A DNA stretch of 54,783 bases from JBJYKD01 sp049310025. Lineage in GTDB: Bacteria > Bacillota > Thermosediminibacteria > Thermosediminibacterales > Tepidanaerobacteraceae. The first letter of the stretch is position 1. Each line of letters begins with the position of its first letter. Made by a program: the position numbers and the translations under genes. The stretch is from assembly GCF_049310025.1 (NCBI RefSeq), contig NZ_JBJYKD010000022.1:1-54783 (forward strand). The letters are read 5' to 3'. Shown here piece by piece: positions 23,876 through 32,611 of the stretch. Under the pieces are notes generated by a model, which saw only the letters and a list, made by a program, of their open reading frames with translations, had not been told where the DNA came from and did not search any database.

Positions 23876-25246
23876 TCACTTCCTCAGGTATTTTTTCACA
23901 AGGGAAGGATCCACTCTTGTGAGCTCCTGCTCCGGCAGGATCGAAAGAAGCCGCCACATCAGGTCCAGAGTCTTTTCTATATCCCTGTTTTCGTCAAACC
24001 CCTGTTTTACAAAAATGTTTTCGAACTGCCTCCCGAACTCCATGTACTTTTTGTCCGTCTCGGAAAGTTCGTCTTCGCCGATGACCTGAGCCAGCGCCCG
24101 CACATCCTGAACCCTGGAATAGGCTGAAAAAACCTGGTTGGCCACGTCTGGATGGTCCTCCCGGGTGTACTCCTCGCCTATGCCGTCTTTCATAAGCCTG
24201 GACAGCGAAGGCAGCACATTTATGGGAGGGTAGATGCCCATCTGGTGCATGGCCCTGTTTAAAACAATCTGGCCCTCGGTTATATAGCCTGTCAGGTCCG
24301 GCACGGGGTGGGTTATGTCGTCGTTGGGCATTGTGAGTATGGGTATCTGGGTTATGCTCCCGGGTGAACCCTTGAGCATTCCGGCCCTTTCGTAAAGGCT
24401 GGCCAGATCGGAATACATATAGCCGGGGTAGCCTTTTCTCGAAGGCACCTCTTCCCTTGCGGAGGAAATCTCCCTGAGGGCCTCGCAATAACTGGTGATG
24501 TCCGTCATGATGACCAGCACGTGCATGCCGCACTCAAAGGCCAGGTATTCGGCCGCCGTCAGCGCGCAACGCGGGGTTATTATCCGTTCCACCACCGGGT
24601 CGTCGGCCAGGTTTAAAAACATCACCACCCGGTCCATAACTCCGGCCTGTTCAAAGCTTTTCCGGAAAAAATCCGCTTCGTCGTGTTTTATCCCCATGGC
24701 CGCAAACACCACGGCGAACTTCCCGGCTTCGCCTTCGGATATCCTGGCCTGCTTTACGATCTGGGCCGCGATTTCATTGTGGGGCAGGCCATCCCCCGAA
24801 AATATGGGCAGCTTCTGGCCCCGGATGAGGGTAATAAGCCCGTCGATGGCGGAAATACCGGTCTGAATATAGTTCCTGGGGTAAAGCCTTGCCACCGGGT
24901 TCATCGGACGGCCGTTTACATTGTACATCCTCGGCGAGTATATCTCCCCCGCCCCGTCTATGGGGCGGCCGATGCCGTTTAGTACCCTGCCCAGAATCTC
25001 CCGGGATACCGGGATTTCCATGGGCCTGCCGCTCAAAGAAACGCCGGCGCCGTCCAGGGAAAGCCCCGATGTGCCTTCGAAGACCTGTATTATGACCCTG
25101 CCGCCGTCTATCTGGACGATCTTGCCCGTCCTGTGCCTTCCATCCGCTTCTTCTATGTCTACGATTTCATCGTAAACCGCGTCTTTTACGCCGTCCAGCA
25201 CAATAAGCGGGCCTTCGGCTTTTTCAAGCTTTAAATATTTAACCTT
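23876..25246 (-). CDS. atpB: V-type ATPase subunit B
   Basis: The 456-residue non-catalytic subunit of the A3B3 head has the beta-barrel start (EKAEGPLIVLDGV), GRVLNGIGRPIDG, the degenerate P-loop region SGDGLPHNEIAAQI in place of Walker A, and SLSRLMKDGIGEEYTREDHP. Start ATG 25246, with AAGGTG upstream, overlaps the end of subunit A by 8 bases; the TTG farther upstream lacks a site. In the complex it forms the arginine-donating side of each catalytic interface. Confidence 0.97.
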   Translation of the reverse strand, partial: KVKYLKLEKAEGPLIVLDGVKDAVYDEIVDIEEADGRHRTGKIVQIDGGRVIIQVFEGTSGLSLDGAGVSLSGRPMEIPVSREILGRVLNGIGRPIDGAGEIYSPRMYNVNGRPMNPVARLYPRNYIQTGISAIDGLITLIRGQKLPIFSGDGLPHNEIAAQIVKQARISEGEAGKFAVVFAAMGIKHDEADFFRKSFEQAGVMDRVVMFLNLADDPVVERIITPRCALTAAEYLAFECGMHVLVIMTDITSYCEALREISSAREEVPSRKGYPGYMYSDLASLYERAGMLKGSPGSITQIPILTMPNDDITHPVPDLTGYITEGQIVLNRAMHQMGIYPPINVLPSLSRLMKDGIGEEYTREDHPDVANQVFSAYSRVQDVRALAQVIGEDELSETDKKYMEFGRQFENIFVKQGFDENRDIEKTLDLMWRLLSILPEQELTRVDPSLVKKYLRK

Positions 25247-27023
25247 CATTACTTGCACCTTCTTTGTATACGCTTTCAAGGCCGTCGTAGTATTCGTCTA
25301 TTCTGGCGGCCATCTCGTCAAAGAAACCGGGCTTATCCCCGGAGTAGTTGTACTTCATCATGATTATCTCGGTAAAGAGGTTCTCATCTTTAACCCGCGA
25401 AATGGGAATCCCCTTTTTAATGCAGGCCCTGGCTCTTTCGTAGAGCCTGTCGATCACCCTTAGCATGCCGTACTGTCTGGCAAGGGGGACGTAAGAATCT
25501 TCTTTGTGATAAGCGTTCTGCTGGAGGTAGCCCATTTTGATTATCCTTGCGATTTCCAGTGTAAGCCGCTGTTCGTCTGGAAGCACGTCCTCGCCCACGA
25601 GTTTGACAATATCCATCAACTTGTTTTCTTCCTGGAGAAGTTTCAGCATTTTGACCCTGAGTCCCAGCATGTCTGGCGCCACGTTGTCCCTGAACCAGTC
25701 GTTAAGCATAGTCACATAGCCGCTGTAGGAAGAAAGCCAGTTTATGGCCGGGAAATGCCTGGCGTAAGCCAGTTCCCTGTCCAGCGCCAGGAACGCCCCC
25801 ACCACCCTTTTGGTGGCCTGGGTGACCGGCTCGGAAAAATCTCCGCCTGCCGGCGAAACGGCGCCTATTACCGTAATTGAGCCCTCACTCCCGTTGAGGT
25901 TTTTAACGTATCCCGCCCGCTCATAAAACTGTGCAAGCCTTGACGCGAGATACGCGGGATAGCCTTCTTCGGCGGGCATCTCCTCCAGCCTGCCGGCGAT
26001 TTCCCTCAGGGCTTCGGCCCAGCGCGAGGTGGAATCGGCCATGATGGCCACGTTGTAGCCCATGTCCCTGTAGTACTCGGCAATGGTTATGCCGGTATAG
26101 ATGGAAGCTTCCCTGGCGGCCACCGGCATGTTGGAGGTGTTGGCTATGAGCACCGTCCTGTCCATCAAAGGCTTTTGAGTCCTGGGGTCTTTCAGCTTGG
26201 GGAAGTCCTCCAGAACCTCCGTCATCTCGTTGCCGCGCTCGCCGCAGCCTATATAGACAATAATGTCGGCATCGCTCCATTTGGCCAGCTGGTGCTGGGT
26301 GATGGTCTTCCCGGTGCCGAAGCCTCCCGGTATGGCGGCGGTGCCGCCCTTGGCCAGCGGGAAAAAGGTGTCGATAACCCTCTGGCCGGTGACCAGCAGT
26401 TTTTCTATGGGCATTCTCTTGGCCACGGGCCTGGGCGTCCTGACGGGCCATTCCTGGTACATCTTGAGCTCATGCCTTTTATTGCCGTCTTCAAGGATTA
26501 CCAGAGTCTCATTTATATTATACCGGCCGTCGGCTTTTGCATAAACCACCCTTCCGCCGATTTCGGGAGGAACCATGAGTTTATGGACGACAAAGGACGT
26601 CTCCTGCACCTCGCCGAAAACATCCCCCCCTTTCAGCACATCCCCCTCTTTCGCCAGCAGTTTTACGTCCCAGGTTTTCTCTTCATCCAGGGATATAAGG
26701 CCTATGCCCTCCGGGATAAAGCTGAAACCTGAAGCGTAAATTCTGGAAAGAGGTCTTTCTATCCCGTCGAAGATATTGCCGATGATTCCCGGGCCAAGCT
26801 TCACCGAAAGAGGCTTGCCGGTGCCCCGCACCGGCTCCCCCATCTTGAGGCCCGAGGTCTCTTCGTATACCTGAATGGTGGCGAGGTCCTCCTCCAGAGA
26901 TATTACTTCCCCGATGAGCCTCTTTTCTCCAACCATTACCATTTCCCTCATCATGAAGCCTTCCATGTGTTTTGCCTTTACCACAGGGCCGTTTATATAT
27001 ATAATCTCACCGTTTTTTTCCAA
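25239..27023 (-). CDS. atpA: V-type ATPase catalytic subunit A
   Basis: The 594-residue catalytic subunit has Walker A GGFGTGKT (233-240), the A-type non-homologous insert after GIGLI, YIGCGERGNEMTEVL, MADSTSRWAEALREI and a C-terminal helical domain. It hydrolyses or makes ATP coupled to ion flow. The start is TTG 27023 behind GAGGGGGTG. The gene lies 3 bases after atpE. No intein is present, unlike in some archaeal relatives. Confidence 0.98.
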   Translation of the reverse strand: MEKNGEIIYINGPVVKAKHMEGFMMREMVMVGEKRLIGEVISLEEDLATIQVYEETSGLKMGEPVRGTGKPLSVKLGPGIIGNIFDGIERPLSRIYASGFSFIPEGIGLISLDEEKTWDVKLLAKEGDVLKGGDVFGEVQETSFVVHKLMVPPEIGGRVVYAKADGRYNINETLVILEDGNKRHELKMYQEWPVRTPRPVAKRMPIEKLLVTGQRVIDTFFPLAKGGTAAIPGGFGTGKTITQHQLAKWSDADIIVYIGCGERGNEMTEVLEDFPKLKDPRTQKPLMDRTVLIANTSNMPVAAREASIYTGITIAEYYRDMGYNVAIMADSTSRWAEALREIAGRLEEMPAEEGYPAYLASRLAQFYERAGYVKNLNGSEGSITVIGAVSPAGGDFSEPVTQATKRVVGAFLALDRELAYARHFPAINWLSSYSGYVTMLNDWFRDNVAPDMLGLRVKMLKLLQEENKLMDIVKLVGEDVLPDEQRLTLEIARIIKMGYLQQNAYHKEDSYVPLARQYGMLRVIDRLYERARACIKKGIPISRVKDENLFTEIIMMKYNYSGDKPGFFDEMAARIDEYYDGLESVYKEGASNEG

Positions 27024-27026
27024 AAT

Positions 27027-27659
27027 TTACACCCCCTCGCCCAGCCGCTGGGAGATAAGCTCTCCCACCAGCCGGCGACTTTCCTCTATGGTGGTATTTA
27101 CCGTATAATCTACCTCAACCCTGCCGTCGCCGCTCCTGGCAAAGACTCCGCCGACCATATCGTCGCATTTTTCGATTCTAAAGCTGTCCTCGCCTCTCAG
27201 GGTCTTGATAAAATCCGCGATCTCCCGCCCGTTTTTTTCTACGTCTCGGGCGCTGAACCGGTAGACCACAAACTGCCCGGGTGTAAAACGACAGGTGACC
27301 TCGGAAACGGCCTTTTTCAGAAAATCTCCGTAGGCGGGCGTCTCGATAAAATTTCCCGCCTGCCGTTTTACCTCATCCATTATCCTGTCTACAAGCTCCT
27401 GCCTTTTTTTAAGCAAAGACAGGTGACGGTCCGACAGGGCTTTTGAAATCATCCGCTGCTTTTTTATCTCCGCTTCCCTCTTTACCTCTTCAATGGTTTC
27501 TTCTTTTCTCTTTTCATATTCCCCGGTTATACCGGCCTTTTCCTGTTCATACTGGTCCAGGAGCCTCTGCCTCCTGGCCTCGTATTCGCTTTCCAGCCTG
27601 TCAAAGATCACTTTGGTAAAGAGGTTGATTTTATCCTCCAGGGTGGCCACTTCAATCAC
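27027..27659 (-). CDS. atpE: V-type ATPase subunit E (peripheral stalk)
   Basis: The 210-residue protein has a long charged N-terminal helix (about residues 20-95, alternating E/K/R) and a globular C-terminal domain, as in peripheral-stalk subunit E. The frame opens at GTG 27659, directly after the atpF stop. GTG 27650 is better spaced from the GAGGTGA site and may be the real start, giving three residues less. It pairs with the small coiled-coil subunit H/G at 31544. Confidence 0.9.
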   Translation of the reverse strand: MIEVATLEDKINLFTKVIFDRLESEYEARRQRLLDQYEQEKAGITGEYEKRKEETIEEVKREAEIKKQRMISKALSDRHLSLLKKRQELVDRIMDEVKRQAGNFIETPAYGDFLKKAVSEVTCRFTPGQFVVYRFSARDVEKNGREIADFIKTLRGEDSFRIEKCDDMVGGVFARSGDGRVEVDYTVNTTIEESRRLVGELISQRLGEGV

Positions 27660-27660
27660 C

Positions 27661-27969
27661 TCAAATCTTAAGTCCCACCGACTCCCTGATATACCTGGTC
27701 AAAAAGTCGGCGGGCCGCCTGCTGCCGTGCCGGTCTGGGATTTCCACGATCACGGGCAGGCTCCTGGAAAGTTTAAGGTTGTCGACCTCTTCTTTAACCT
27801 TTTCCGCCAGGAGTTCGGTAATGAGAAGAATGCCTATTTCCGGGTCTGAGGAAAGCCTCCTTAATTCTCGCAAAACCTCATCCCTTTCATGGACAACCTC
27901 CCCTTCAACTCCCGCAAATCGCAATCCTGTCAGGGTGTCGGTATTGTCGCTTAAAAGAAAAACCTTCAT
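27661..27969 (-). CDS. atpF: V-type ATPase subunit F
   Basis: The 102-residue Rossmann-like protein (MKVFLLSDNTDTLTGLRFAGV, then IGILLITELLAEKV, then LPVIVEIPDRHGS) matches subunit F, which binds subunit D in the central rotor and can regulate hydrolysis. The atpE start abuts its stop codon. Confidence 0.95.
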   Translation of the reverse strand: MKVFLLSDNTDTLTGLRFAGVEGEVVHERDEVLRELRRLSSDPEIGILLITELLAEKVKEEVDNLKLSRSLPVIVEIPDRHGSRRPADFLTRYIRESVGLKI

Positions 27970-27981
27970 GGGCCATCCCCT

Positions 27982-28401
27982 CTACAGGTTGCCGAGTATC
28001 ATGATTGATACGATCAAGCCGTATATGGCTATACCTTCGGCAAGGCCCACATATATCAGGGTCTTGCCGAGGATTTTCGGGTCTTCGGATACCGCGCCCA
28101 GTGCCGACGAACCCACGGCCCCGACTGCGTAACCCGCACCTATGGTGGCAAGGCCTGTGGAAAGGGCCGCCGCCAGGAACCCCATGCCTGCCTGCGGATT
28201 GCCTGCAGACGCCGCCCGAGCCTGCTCAGGCATCAGGAAAAACAGGAATACGGCCACAAGGGCCGAATAAAGACCCACGCTGTATTTTATCGCTTTTCTG
28301 GCCGCCGCCGTGACGGCTCCGTCGCCTTTCTTATACATGTAAAACCCCGCCGCAACGGTCAGTATTGAAATAGCTACAGCTAAAAATACAATCACATACA
28401 T
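27982..28401 (-). CDS. atpK: V-type ATPase rotor-ring subunit K
   Basis: The 139-residue membrane protein has about four hydrophobic segments (residues 2-20, 37-57, 73-95, 115-137). The C-terminal pair is a typical proteolipid hairpin, with GAGYAVGAVGSSALGAVSEDP and the ion-binding glutamate in GLAEGIAIYG. The N-terminal pair lacks a matching carboxylate, so each subunit seems to carry one ion site. ATG 28401 with GGGGGT upstream is the start; TTG 28416 overlaps that site. Whether the ring carries protons or sodium cannot be settled here. Confidence 0.93.
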   Translation of the reverse strand: MYVIVFLAVAISILTVAAGFYMYKKGDGAVTAAARKAIKYSVGLYSALVAVFLFFLMPEQARAASAGNPQAGMGFLAAALSTGLATIGAGYAVGAVGSSALGAVSEDPKILGKTLIYVGLAEGIAIYGLIVSIMILGNL

Positions 28402-28420
28402 GATGAATACCCCCAATTTT

Positions 28421-30466
28421 TTAAATTGCCATTTTAAGATTAACGCTCTTTTTCCCGGCCGCCCTCAACATCCGGAATATGTGTAAACTTCTTTTCACCC
28501 TGGGCTGCACCGAAAGTCTTACGGGAACATACTCAATACCATCTCCCTTGAAGTATTTGCTGAAGAGTTCATAGTACTCCAGCCTGAGGGCCTGGATAAA
28601 CACTATCAGCCCTTCAAGGCCGATAATCACCAGGTTTCCAAGCACCAGCAATACGATACCGGCCGATTTGCTCCCCGCCATGCGGGCCATGGTAGAAAAG
28701 GCGATGTACAGTCCCACGTGGTTTAAAGCAAAGGCGCCGACCCTTATGAAGGATATGGTGTTGGACAGCATGGAAAGGAGTGTCTCTATGACGCCGAAAC
28801 CTTCTTCAACGTAGTAGTCGGCCGGCGGTTCACTGTACAGCCTTGGGGCGCCCGTCAGCTTGTTGGATAAGGGCTGTTTGAAAACCATCAACAGCAGCAG
28901 TACGGCCATGATGTAGGCCTCCGCCGGGGTATACCCGCTCCTGCCCAATGCGAGACCGGCGATTATATATATCAGCAGCAGGTAGAAGGCAAGACCCACC
29001 ACACCGTTGCGCCCGAAAACGCCCTCCTCCAGATTCTTTTGAATGCTGGAATTCAGGATGTTATATATGAAGCCGGCGGTGATAAGTATCACGCCAATCA
29101 CCACTGCGCTTATTAGCATATAGTTGATATTGGCCATGGGCCTTACGATAAGCGGCGGTATTATCTCTTCCGAACCGAAGACGCTGCCGTAAAAGAATCC
29201 AAACAGGGTGGAGCTGGCCCCTATCCTCGCCAGCACGCCACCCAGAGATTTCCTTTTCATGGCAAATTCCAGAATGAGTCCGGATAAAAAGAGCACCAGG
29301 CCCTGGCCCACATCACCGAACATCAGGCCGAAGAGCAGCATGTATGTCAGCCCGAAAAAAACGGTGGGGTCCTTTTCGTTGTAGGCCGGGGTGCCGTACA
29401 TCTTCACAAGAGATTCAAAGGGCCTGAAAATCCCGATGTTGCTTAGTTTTGTCGGAGGAGTCAGGCCCGCCCGGGGACTGTCGACATCATCTATAAGGAT
29501 TATTATATCGTCTCTGAAGTGCCCTTCCAGTTCCTCTTTGAGTTCATTCACCCGGCTTACGGGCACAAAGCCGAACATGAAAAACAGGTTTTTCCCGAAG
29601 GCCAGGTTGCTTTTTAATTCTTCCACCTTTTTTTCCATTTCCAGTCTTGAATAAGCTTTTTCTATTTCGGAAAGGTTCTGCCTTTTATACTCCTCCAGGG
29701 ATTTTTTAAGGTCATCGATGACCTTCCGGTCTTCGTCAATGCTCTGCCTCAATTTTTCAATGATCTGAGAAGCCGTTCCGTCATAGCCTTCCGGGATGGA
29801 AAGCTGGGTGTAGTTCAAAGAGCCGAATATTTTTTCGGCGGTCTCTTCAAGGCTGTTGGGGGTTATGGAGACGAGAACGGCGTTCCTGCCTTCCACAGCC
29901 ACCTTCTTTACCACCGCCGGTATGTTCTCGTAATTCTGCTTTAACCTTGTGTAGTTTTCTTTCGGCAGTTTAATGAGCCGGAAGGTGAGATATTTCATTT
30001 TTGTAAGGCGGCCCACATCAATGTTCAACTGCTCCAAAAACCTCAGGTTGTTGATGTACTCGTTCTTTTTCTCTATGGAGGCCGTCCGCTCCTTAAGTTC
30101 ACCGGCGCTGGCCTTGATTTTTTCATAGATGCCCGACAGGTTTTTCATGTAGTCGTCGTAATCATAATCCTGTCCCAGATTTTCGACCAGCACTTCGGGT
30201 CTTATGTTGAAAAGGTCCATCAGAGATTTTACCACTTCTTCATCCCGCGAAAAATCCCTTTTTGAAGAATAGGACTTTAAAAAAGGCAGTTCTTCCAGAG
30301 CCTCTATATTTTTCTCATTCGGCGGCAGGATAAAGTCGCTGGAATTCACTCTCGAGAGGGCATTAATCATGTGCAGGCTCCCATTGAGCACCACCAGGCG
30401 AAGGATCCTGCTGGTCAGCTTGGCCTTGCCAATTACCCCCATGATTTTCATTTTTTCCACTGCCAT
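28421..30466 (-). CDS. atpI: V-type ATPase subunit I
   Basis: The 681-residue stator subunit has an N-terminal cytoplasmic domain with coiled-coils (about 1-330) and a C-terminal part with seven or eight membrane helices (about 375-640), including GLMFGDVGQGL and SFIRVGAFALNHVGLY. The membrane part bears the essential arginine (SFIRVG) that faces the ring. It equals NtpI and eukaryotic subunit a. ATG 30466 has GGAGG upstream. Confidence 0.96.
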   Translation of the reverse strand: MAVEKMKIMGVIGKAKLTSRILRLVVLNGSLHMINALSRVNSSDFILPPNEKNIEALEELPFLKSYSSKRDFSRDEEVVKSLMDLFNIRPEVLVENLGQDYDYDDYMKNLSGIYEKIKASAGELKERTASIEKKNEYINNLRFLEQLNIDVGRLTKMKYLTFRLIKLPKENYTRLKQNYENIPAVVKKVAVEGRNAVLVSITPNSLEETAEKIFGSLNYTQLSIPEGYDGTASQIIEKLRQSIDEDRKVIDDLKKSLEEYKRQNLSEIEKAYSRLEMEKKVEELKSNLAFGKNLFFMFGFVPVSRVNELKEELEGHFRDDIIILIDDVDSPRAGLTPPTKLSNIGIFRPFESLVKMYGTPAYNEKDPTVFFGLTYMLLFGLMFGDVGQGLVLFLSGLILEFAMKRKSLGGVLARIGASSTLFGFFYGSVFGSEEIIPPLIVRPMANINYMLISAVVIGVILITAGFIYNILNSSIQKNLEEGVFGRNGVVGLAFYLLLIYIIAGLALGRSGYTPAEAYIMAVLLLLMVFKQPLSNKLTGAPRLYSEPPADYYVEEGFGVIETLLSMLSNTISFIRVGAFALNHVGLYIAFSTMARMAGSKSAGIVLLVLGNLVIIGLEGLIVFIQALRLEYYELFSKYFKGDGIEYVPVRLSVQPRVKRSLHIFRMLRAAGKKSVNLKMAI

Positions 30467-30490
30467 ATCAAAATCGCCTCCTGATTGCCA

Positions 30491-31537
30491 CTATACGGCC
30501 CTCACAAGAAATTTTTTAACTTCATCGGGGGGCAGGTTGTATCTGATGCTTTCCACGATGGAAATGATGTCCCTTATCTCAAACTCCAGAAACAGCACGT
30601 AAGCTACGGTCTGTATTATATTCATCCGGTACAGGCGTTTTAAGGCTTTCAGCCTGTAGTATATATACCTGTTCAAACGCCTTTCCATGTATATGTCCCG
30701 CGTCTCTTCCTTGTTAAACAAAAATCCGTAACCGGTCGACATGGTCAGCCTGTACAGCTCTTCAAGACTTTTTGCATAGCAGAGGGCCTTTCGATCCGCA
30801 AACGTAAGCCTGTCCCCGAAATTTATCGTGTAGTTCAACAATTCTTCGGGTGACAGGCGATAAAATTTTTTACCCCGGTACACCCACTGCAGGTTGTAAA
30901 GGTCCGCCACCACGCCCTGCCATTTTTCCAGGACCTTGCGGTCCGCCGCGGATATCCTTTTCCAGTTCTCCCGGATTATGCTGAAATACGCCATGTCCAA
31001 AGCCATTTCAAATCTAAAGAGGTTATCTCTTTTGCCGTCCAGAAGCGGTTCCAGGTAATCGTAAAATTCGGAGCCCCTCACGGAGTATATCAATTCCCTG
31101 ACTGTTCCAGCCTCAAAAACCCGCTGCGGGTCCACCCGGCTGTATTTGCCGATGAACAGGTGAGGGATTTCTCGAAGTATTTCCTCTTTCCTGCCGTTGG
31201 CTATGGCCCTGGCGAGTCTTTTCAAGTCCTCTATCTCGTACTTCATATAGAGGGAGCGGATAAAATCCCTGTAGCTGTCGTGATAGTAATGCATCAACCT
31301 GTCTATGTTGTTTATCATGTTTCTCTTCAAAATTTCTTCCAGATTTCTCCTGCTGACTTTTTCCGTGTTTACGTCTTCCAGAAAAGTCCTGTATGATGTA
31401 TATTCCCTGAGATACCTGGCCACCTCCGCCACGGACCTTTTCTGTATCATATTCGCATAGTCGTCCTTCTTCAAAAAGCGTCCTTCCATGGCCCGTATCT
31501 TGGTGTTCACTGCGGCATAGCGGGTCACCGTATCCAT
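30491..31537 (-). CDS. atpC: V-type ATPase subunit C
   Basis: The 348-residue, mainly helical protein (RYAAVNTKIRAMEGRFLKKDDY at the start; repeated RxxxxDI patterns) matches V-type subunit C/AC39, the funnel that connects the central stalk to the rotor ring. It begins behind GAGGTAATAAG and ends 24 bases before subunit I. Confidence 0.94.
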   Translation of the reverse strand: MDTVTRYAAVNTKIRAMEGRFLKKDDYANMIQKRSVAEVARYLREYTSYRTFLEDVNTEKVSRRNLEEILKRNMINNIDRLMHYYHDSYRDFIRSLYMKYEIEDLKRLARAIANGRKEEILREIPHLFIGKYSRVDPQRVFEAGTVRELIYSVRGSEFYDYLEPLLDGKRDNLFRFEMALDMAYFSIIRENWKRISAADRKVLEKWQGVVADLYNLQWVYRGKKFYRLSPEELLNYTINFGDRLTFADRKALCYAKSLEELYRLTMSTGYGFLFNKEETRDIYMERRLNRYIYYRLKALKRLYRMNIIQTVAYVLFLEFEIRDIISIVESIRYNLPPDEVKKFLVRAV

Positions 31538-31543
31538 ATCTTA

Positions 31544-31864
31544 TTACCTCTCAACGCTAAAAATCTTTTTCAAAACTTCCTGCTCAATATCTTTTTTAAC
31601 CGTCTCAAATTCCTCTTCCATTTTCTGCAGGATGGCCGCGGTCCCGGCGTTTATCTGCTCCACCTTTTCCTGCGCCTCCCGCGTTATTCGGTCACGGGTT
31701 TCCTCAGCCGTTTTCTCTATTTCTTCATTCAGATGCCGGGCCGTTTGTTGCAGTTCGTCTTTTAACCGTTTTTCAAGGAGGGCAAGCTCTTTCTCCCTTT
31801 TGCCCTGGATTTCCGTCGCCCGGGTGTCAATCTCCAGCAGCCTCATGATGGCCTGTTCTTCCAT
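31544..31864 (-). CDS. V-type ATPase subunit H/G (peripheral-stalk coiled coil)
   Basis: The 106-residue protein is almost one long charged helix (KREKELALLEKRLKDELQQ and onward), as in the subunit that pairs with E to form the stator rods. It opens the operon. ATG 31864 has AAGGTGA at good spacing; two other starts lie 6-9 bases upstream. Gene order H-C-I-K-F-E-A-B-D places stator and rotor parts before the head. Confidence 0.85.
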   Translation of the reverse strand: MEEQAIMRLLEIDTRATEIQGKREKELALLEKRLKDELQQTARHLNEEIEKTAEETRDRITREAQEKVEQINAGTAAILQKMEEEFETVKKDIEQEVLKKIFSVER

Positions 31865-31913
31865 ATGCATCACCTTGCCAGCCAGGATTCTGATTTTAAC
31901 GAGTTATATAGAT

Positions 31914-31941
31914 ATATTACTCCTTTGATTTTTAAAGGCAA
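31914..31941 (-). promoter_or_regulatory. Promoter of the V-ATPase operon
   Basis: On the minus strand TTGCCT (31941-31936), a 16-base spacer and TAATAT (31919-31914) form a fair sigma-70-type promoter about 50 bases before the first gene. Confidence 0.6.
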
Positions 31942-32146
31942 TTCCGATAAAACCCGGAATACCGCCTTTTATCCCGGCTTATTGTAGTTATACAGCAATA
32001 ATCTGTTCTATATCAACTTTGCTCTTTGTATTTTTGCGGAAAAGGGTCGTATACAATATACTTTGTTTACCATTCCTCCGGCTGAAGAGTCGATTTTTAT
32101 CTGTTGTTTTGTCCTGACGATTTTGCCATCCAAAAACAAATAATTA

Positions 32147-32175
32147 TTGACGTTTATTCTTATGAAATGTATAAT
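32147..32175 (+). promoter_or_regulatory. Strong promoter of the plus-strand arsenic operon
   Basis: TTGACG (32147-32152), 17 bases, TATAAT (32170-32175). This is a near-consensus housekeeping promoter 48 bases before arsR. Confidence 0.88.
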
Positions 32176-32202
32176 ATGATTAAATTTGAATATAATCATA
32201 TT
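32173..32202 (+). promoter_or_regulatory. ArsR operator overlapping the -10 box
   Basis: AATATGATTA (32173-32182) and TAATCATATT (32193-32202) are perfect inverted copies 10 bases apart. The left arm overlaps the last bases of TATAAT, so a bound ArsR dimer would block RNA polymerase. The metalloid would release it. Confidence 0.8.
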
Positions 32203-32222
32203 ATTTCGGGAGGCTGAAAGTA

Positions 32223-32594
32223 TTGTCTTTGTTATGTTTATTGAAAGCCCTGGCAGATGAGACCCGGTTGAGAATACTTAACCTGCTGATGGAAACCGAA
32301 CTTTGCGTCTGTGAGCTGGAAGTCTTATTAAATATTAATCAATCCAATGCTTCAAGACATTTAAACAAACTGAGCAACGCCAATTTGGTAACATATGAAA
32401 AAAGGGCCCATTATGTATATTACCGTATAAACAAAGAAATGCTTGATAAGTATCCTTTTTTAAAAGCGATTTTAAAAGAAGGGCTAAGCGAAATAAAGCA
32501 GTGCGAAAAAGACAGGGAAAAATTGTCAATATATAAAAAAAGCGGGATTACCTGCGAGCAGTTAAAAGAAGGAAAGCTTGCCGCTTATCTTTAG
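32223..32594 (+). CDS. arsR: ArsR-family metalloregulatory repressor
   Basis: The 123-residue winged-helix repressor has ALADETRLRILNLL and the ELCVCEL motif, whose two cysteines in the DNA-binding helix region bind As(III) in ArsR. NQSNASRHLNKL is the recognition helix. A C-terminal extension contains CEQLKEGKL. The start is TTG 32223 behind GGGAGG. It represses its own operon through the inverted repeat at 32173-32202 and is freed by arsenite. It is the first of five co-oriented genes. Confidence 0.92.
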   Translation: MSLLCLLKALADETRLRILNLLMETELCVCELEVLLNINQSNASRHLNKLSNANLVTYEKRAHYVYYRINKEMLDKYPFLKAILKEGLSEIKQCEKDREKLSIYKKSGITCEQLKEGKLAAYL

Positions 32595-32611
32595 ACAGAG
32601 AGGGATTCTAT

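Noticed and set aside
25921..26451. Minus-strand frame overlapping V-ATPase subunit A in another phase
   Set aside because: It lies wholly inside atpA, which is certain, and has an arginine/glycine/histidine-rich shadow composition.
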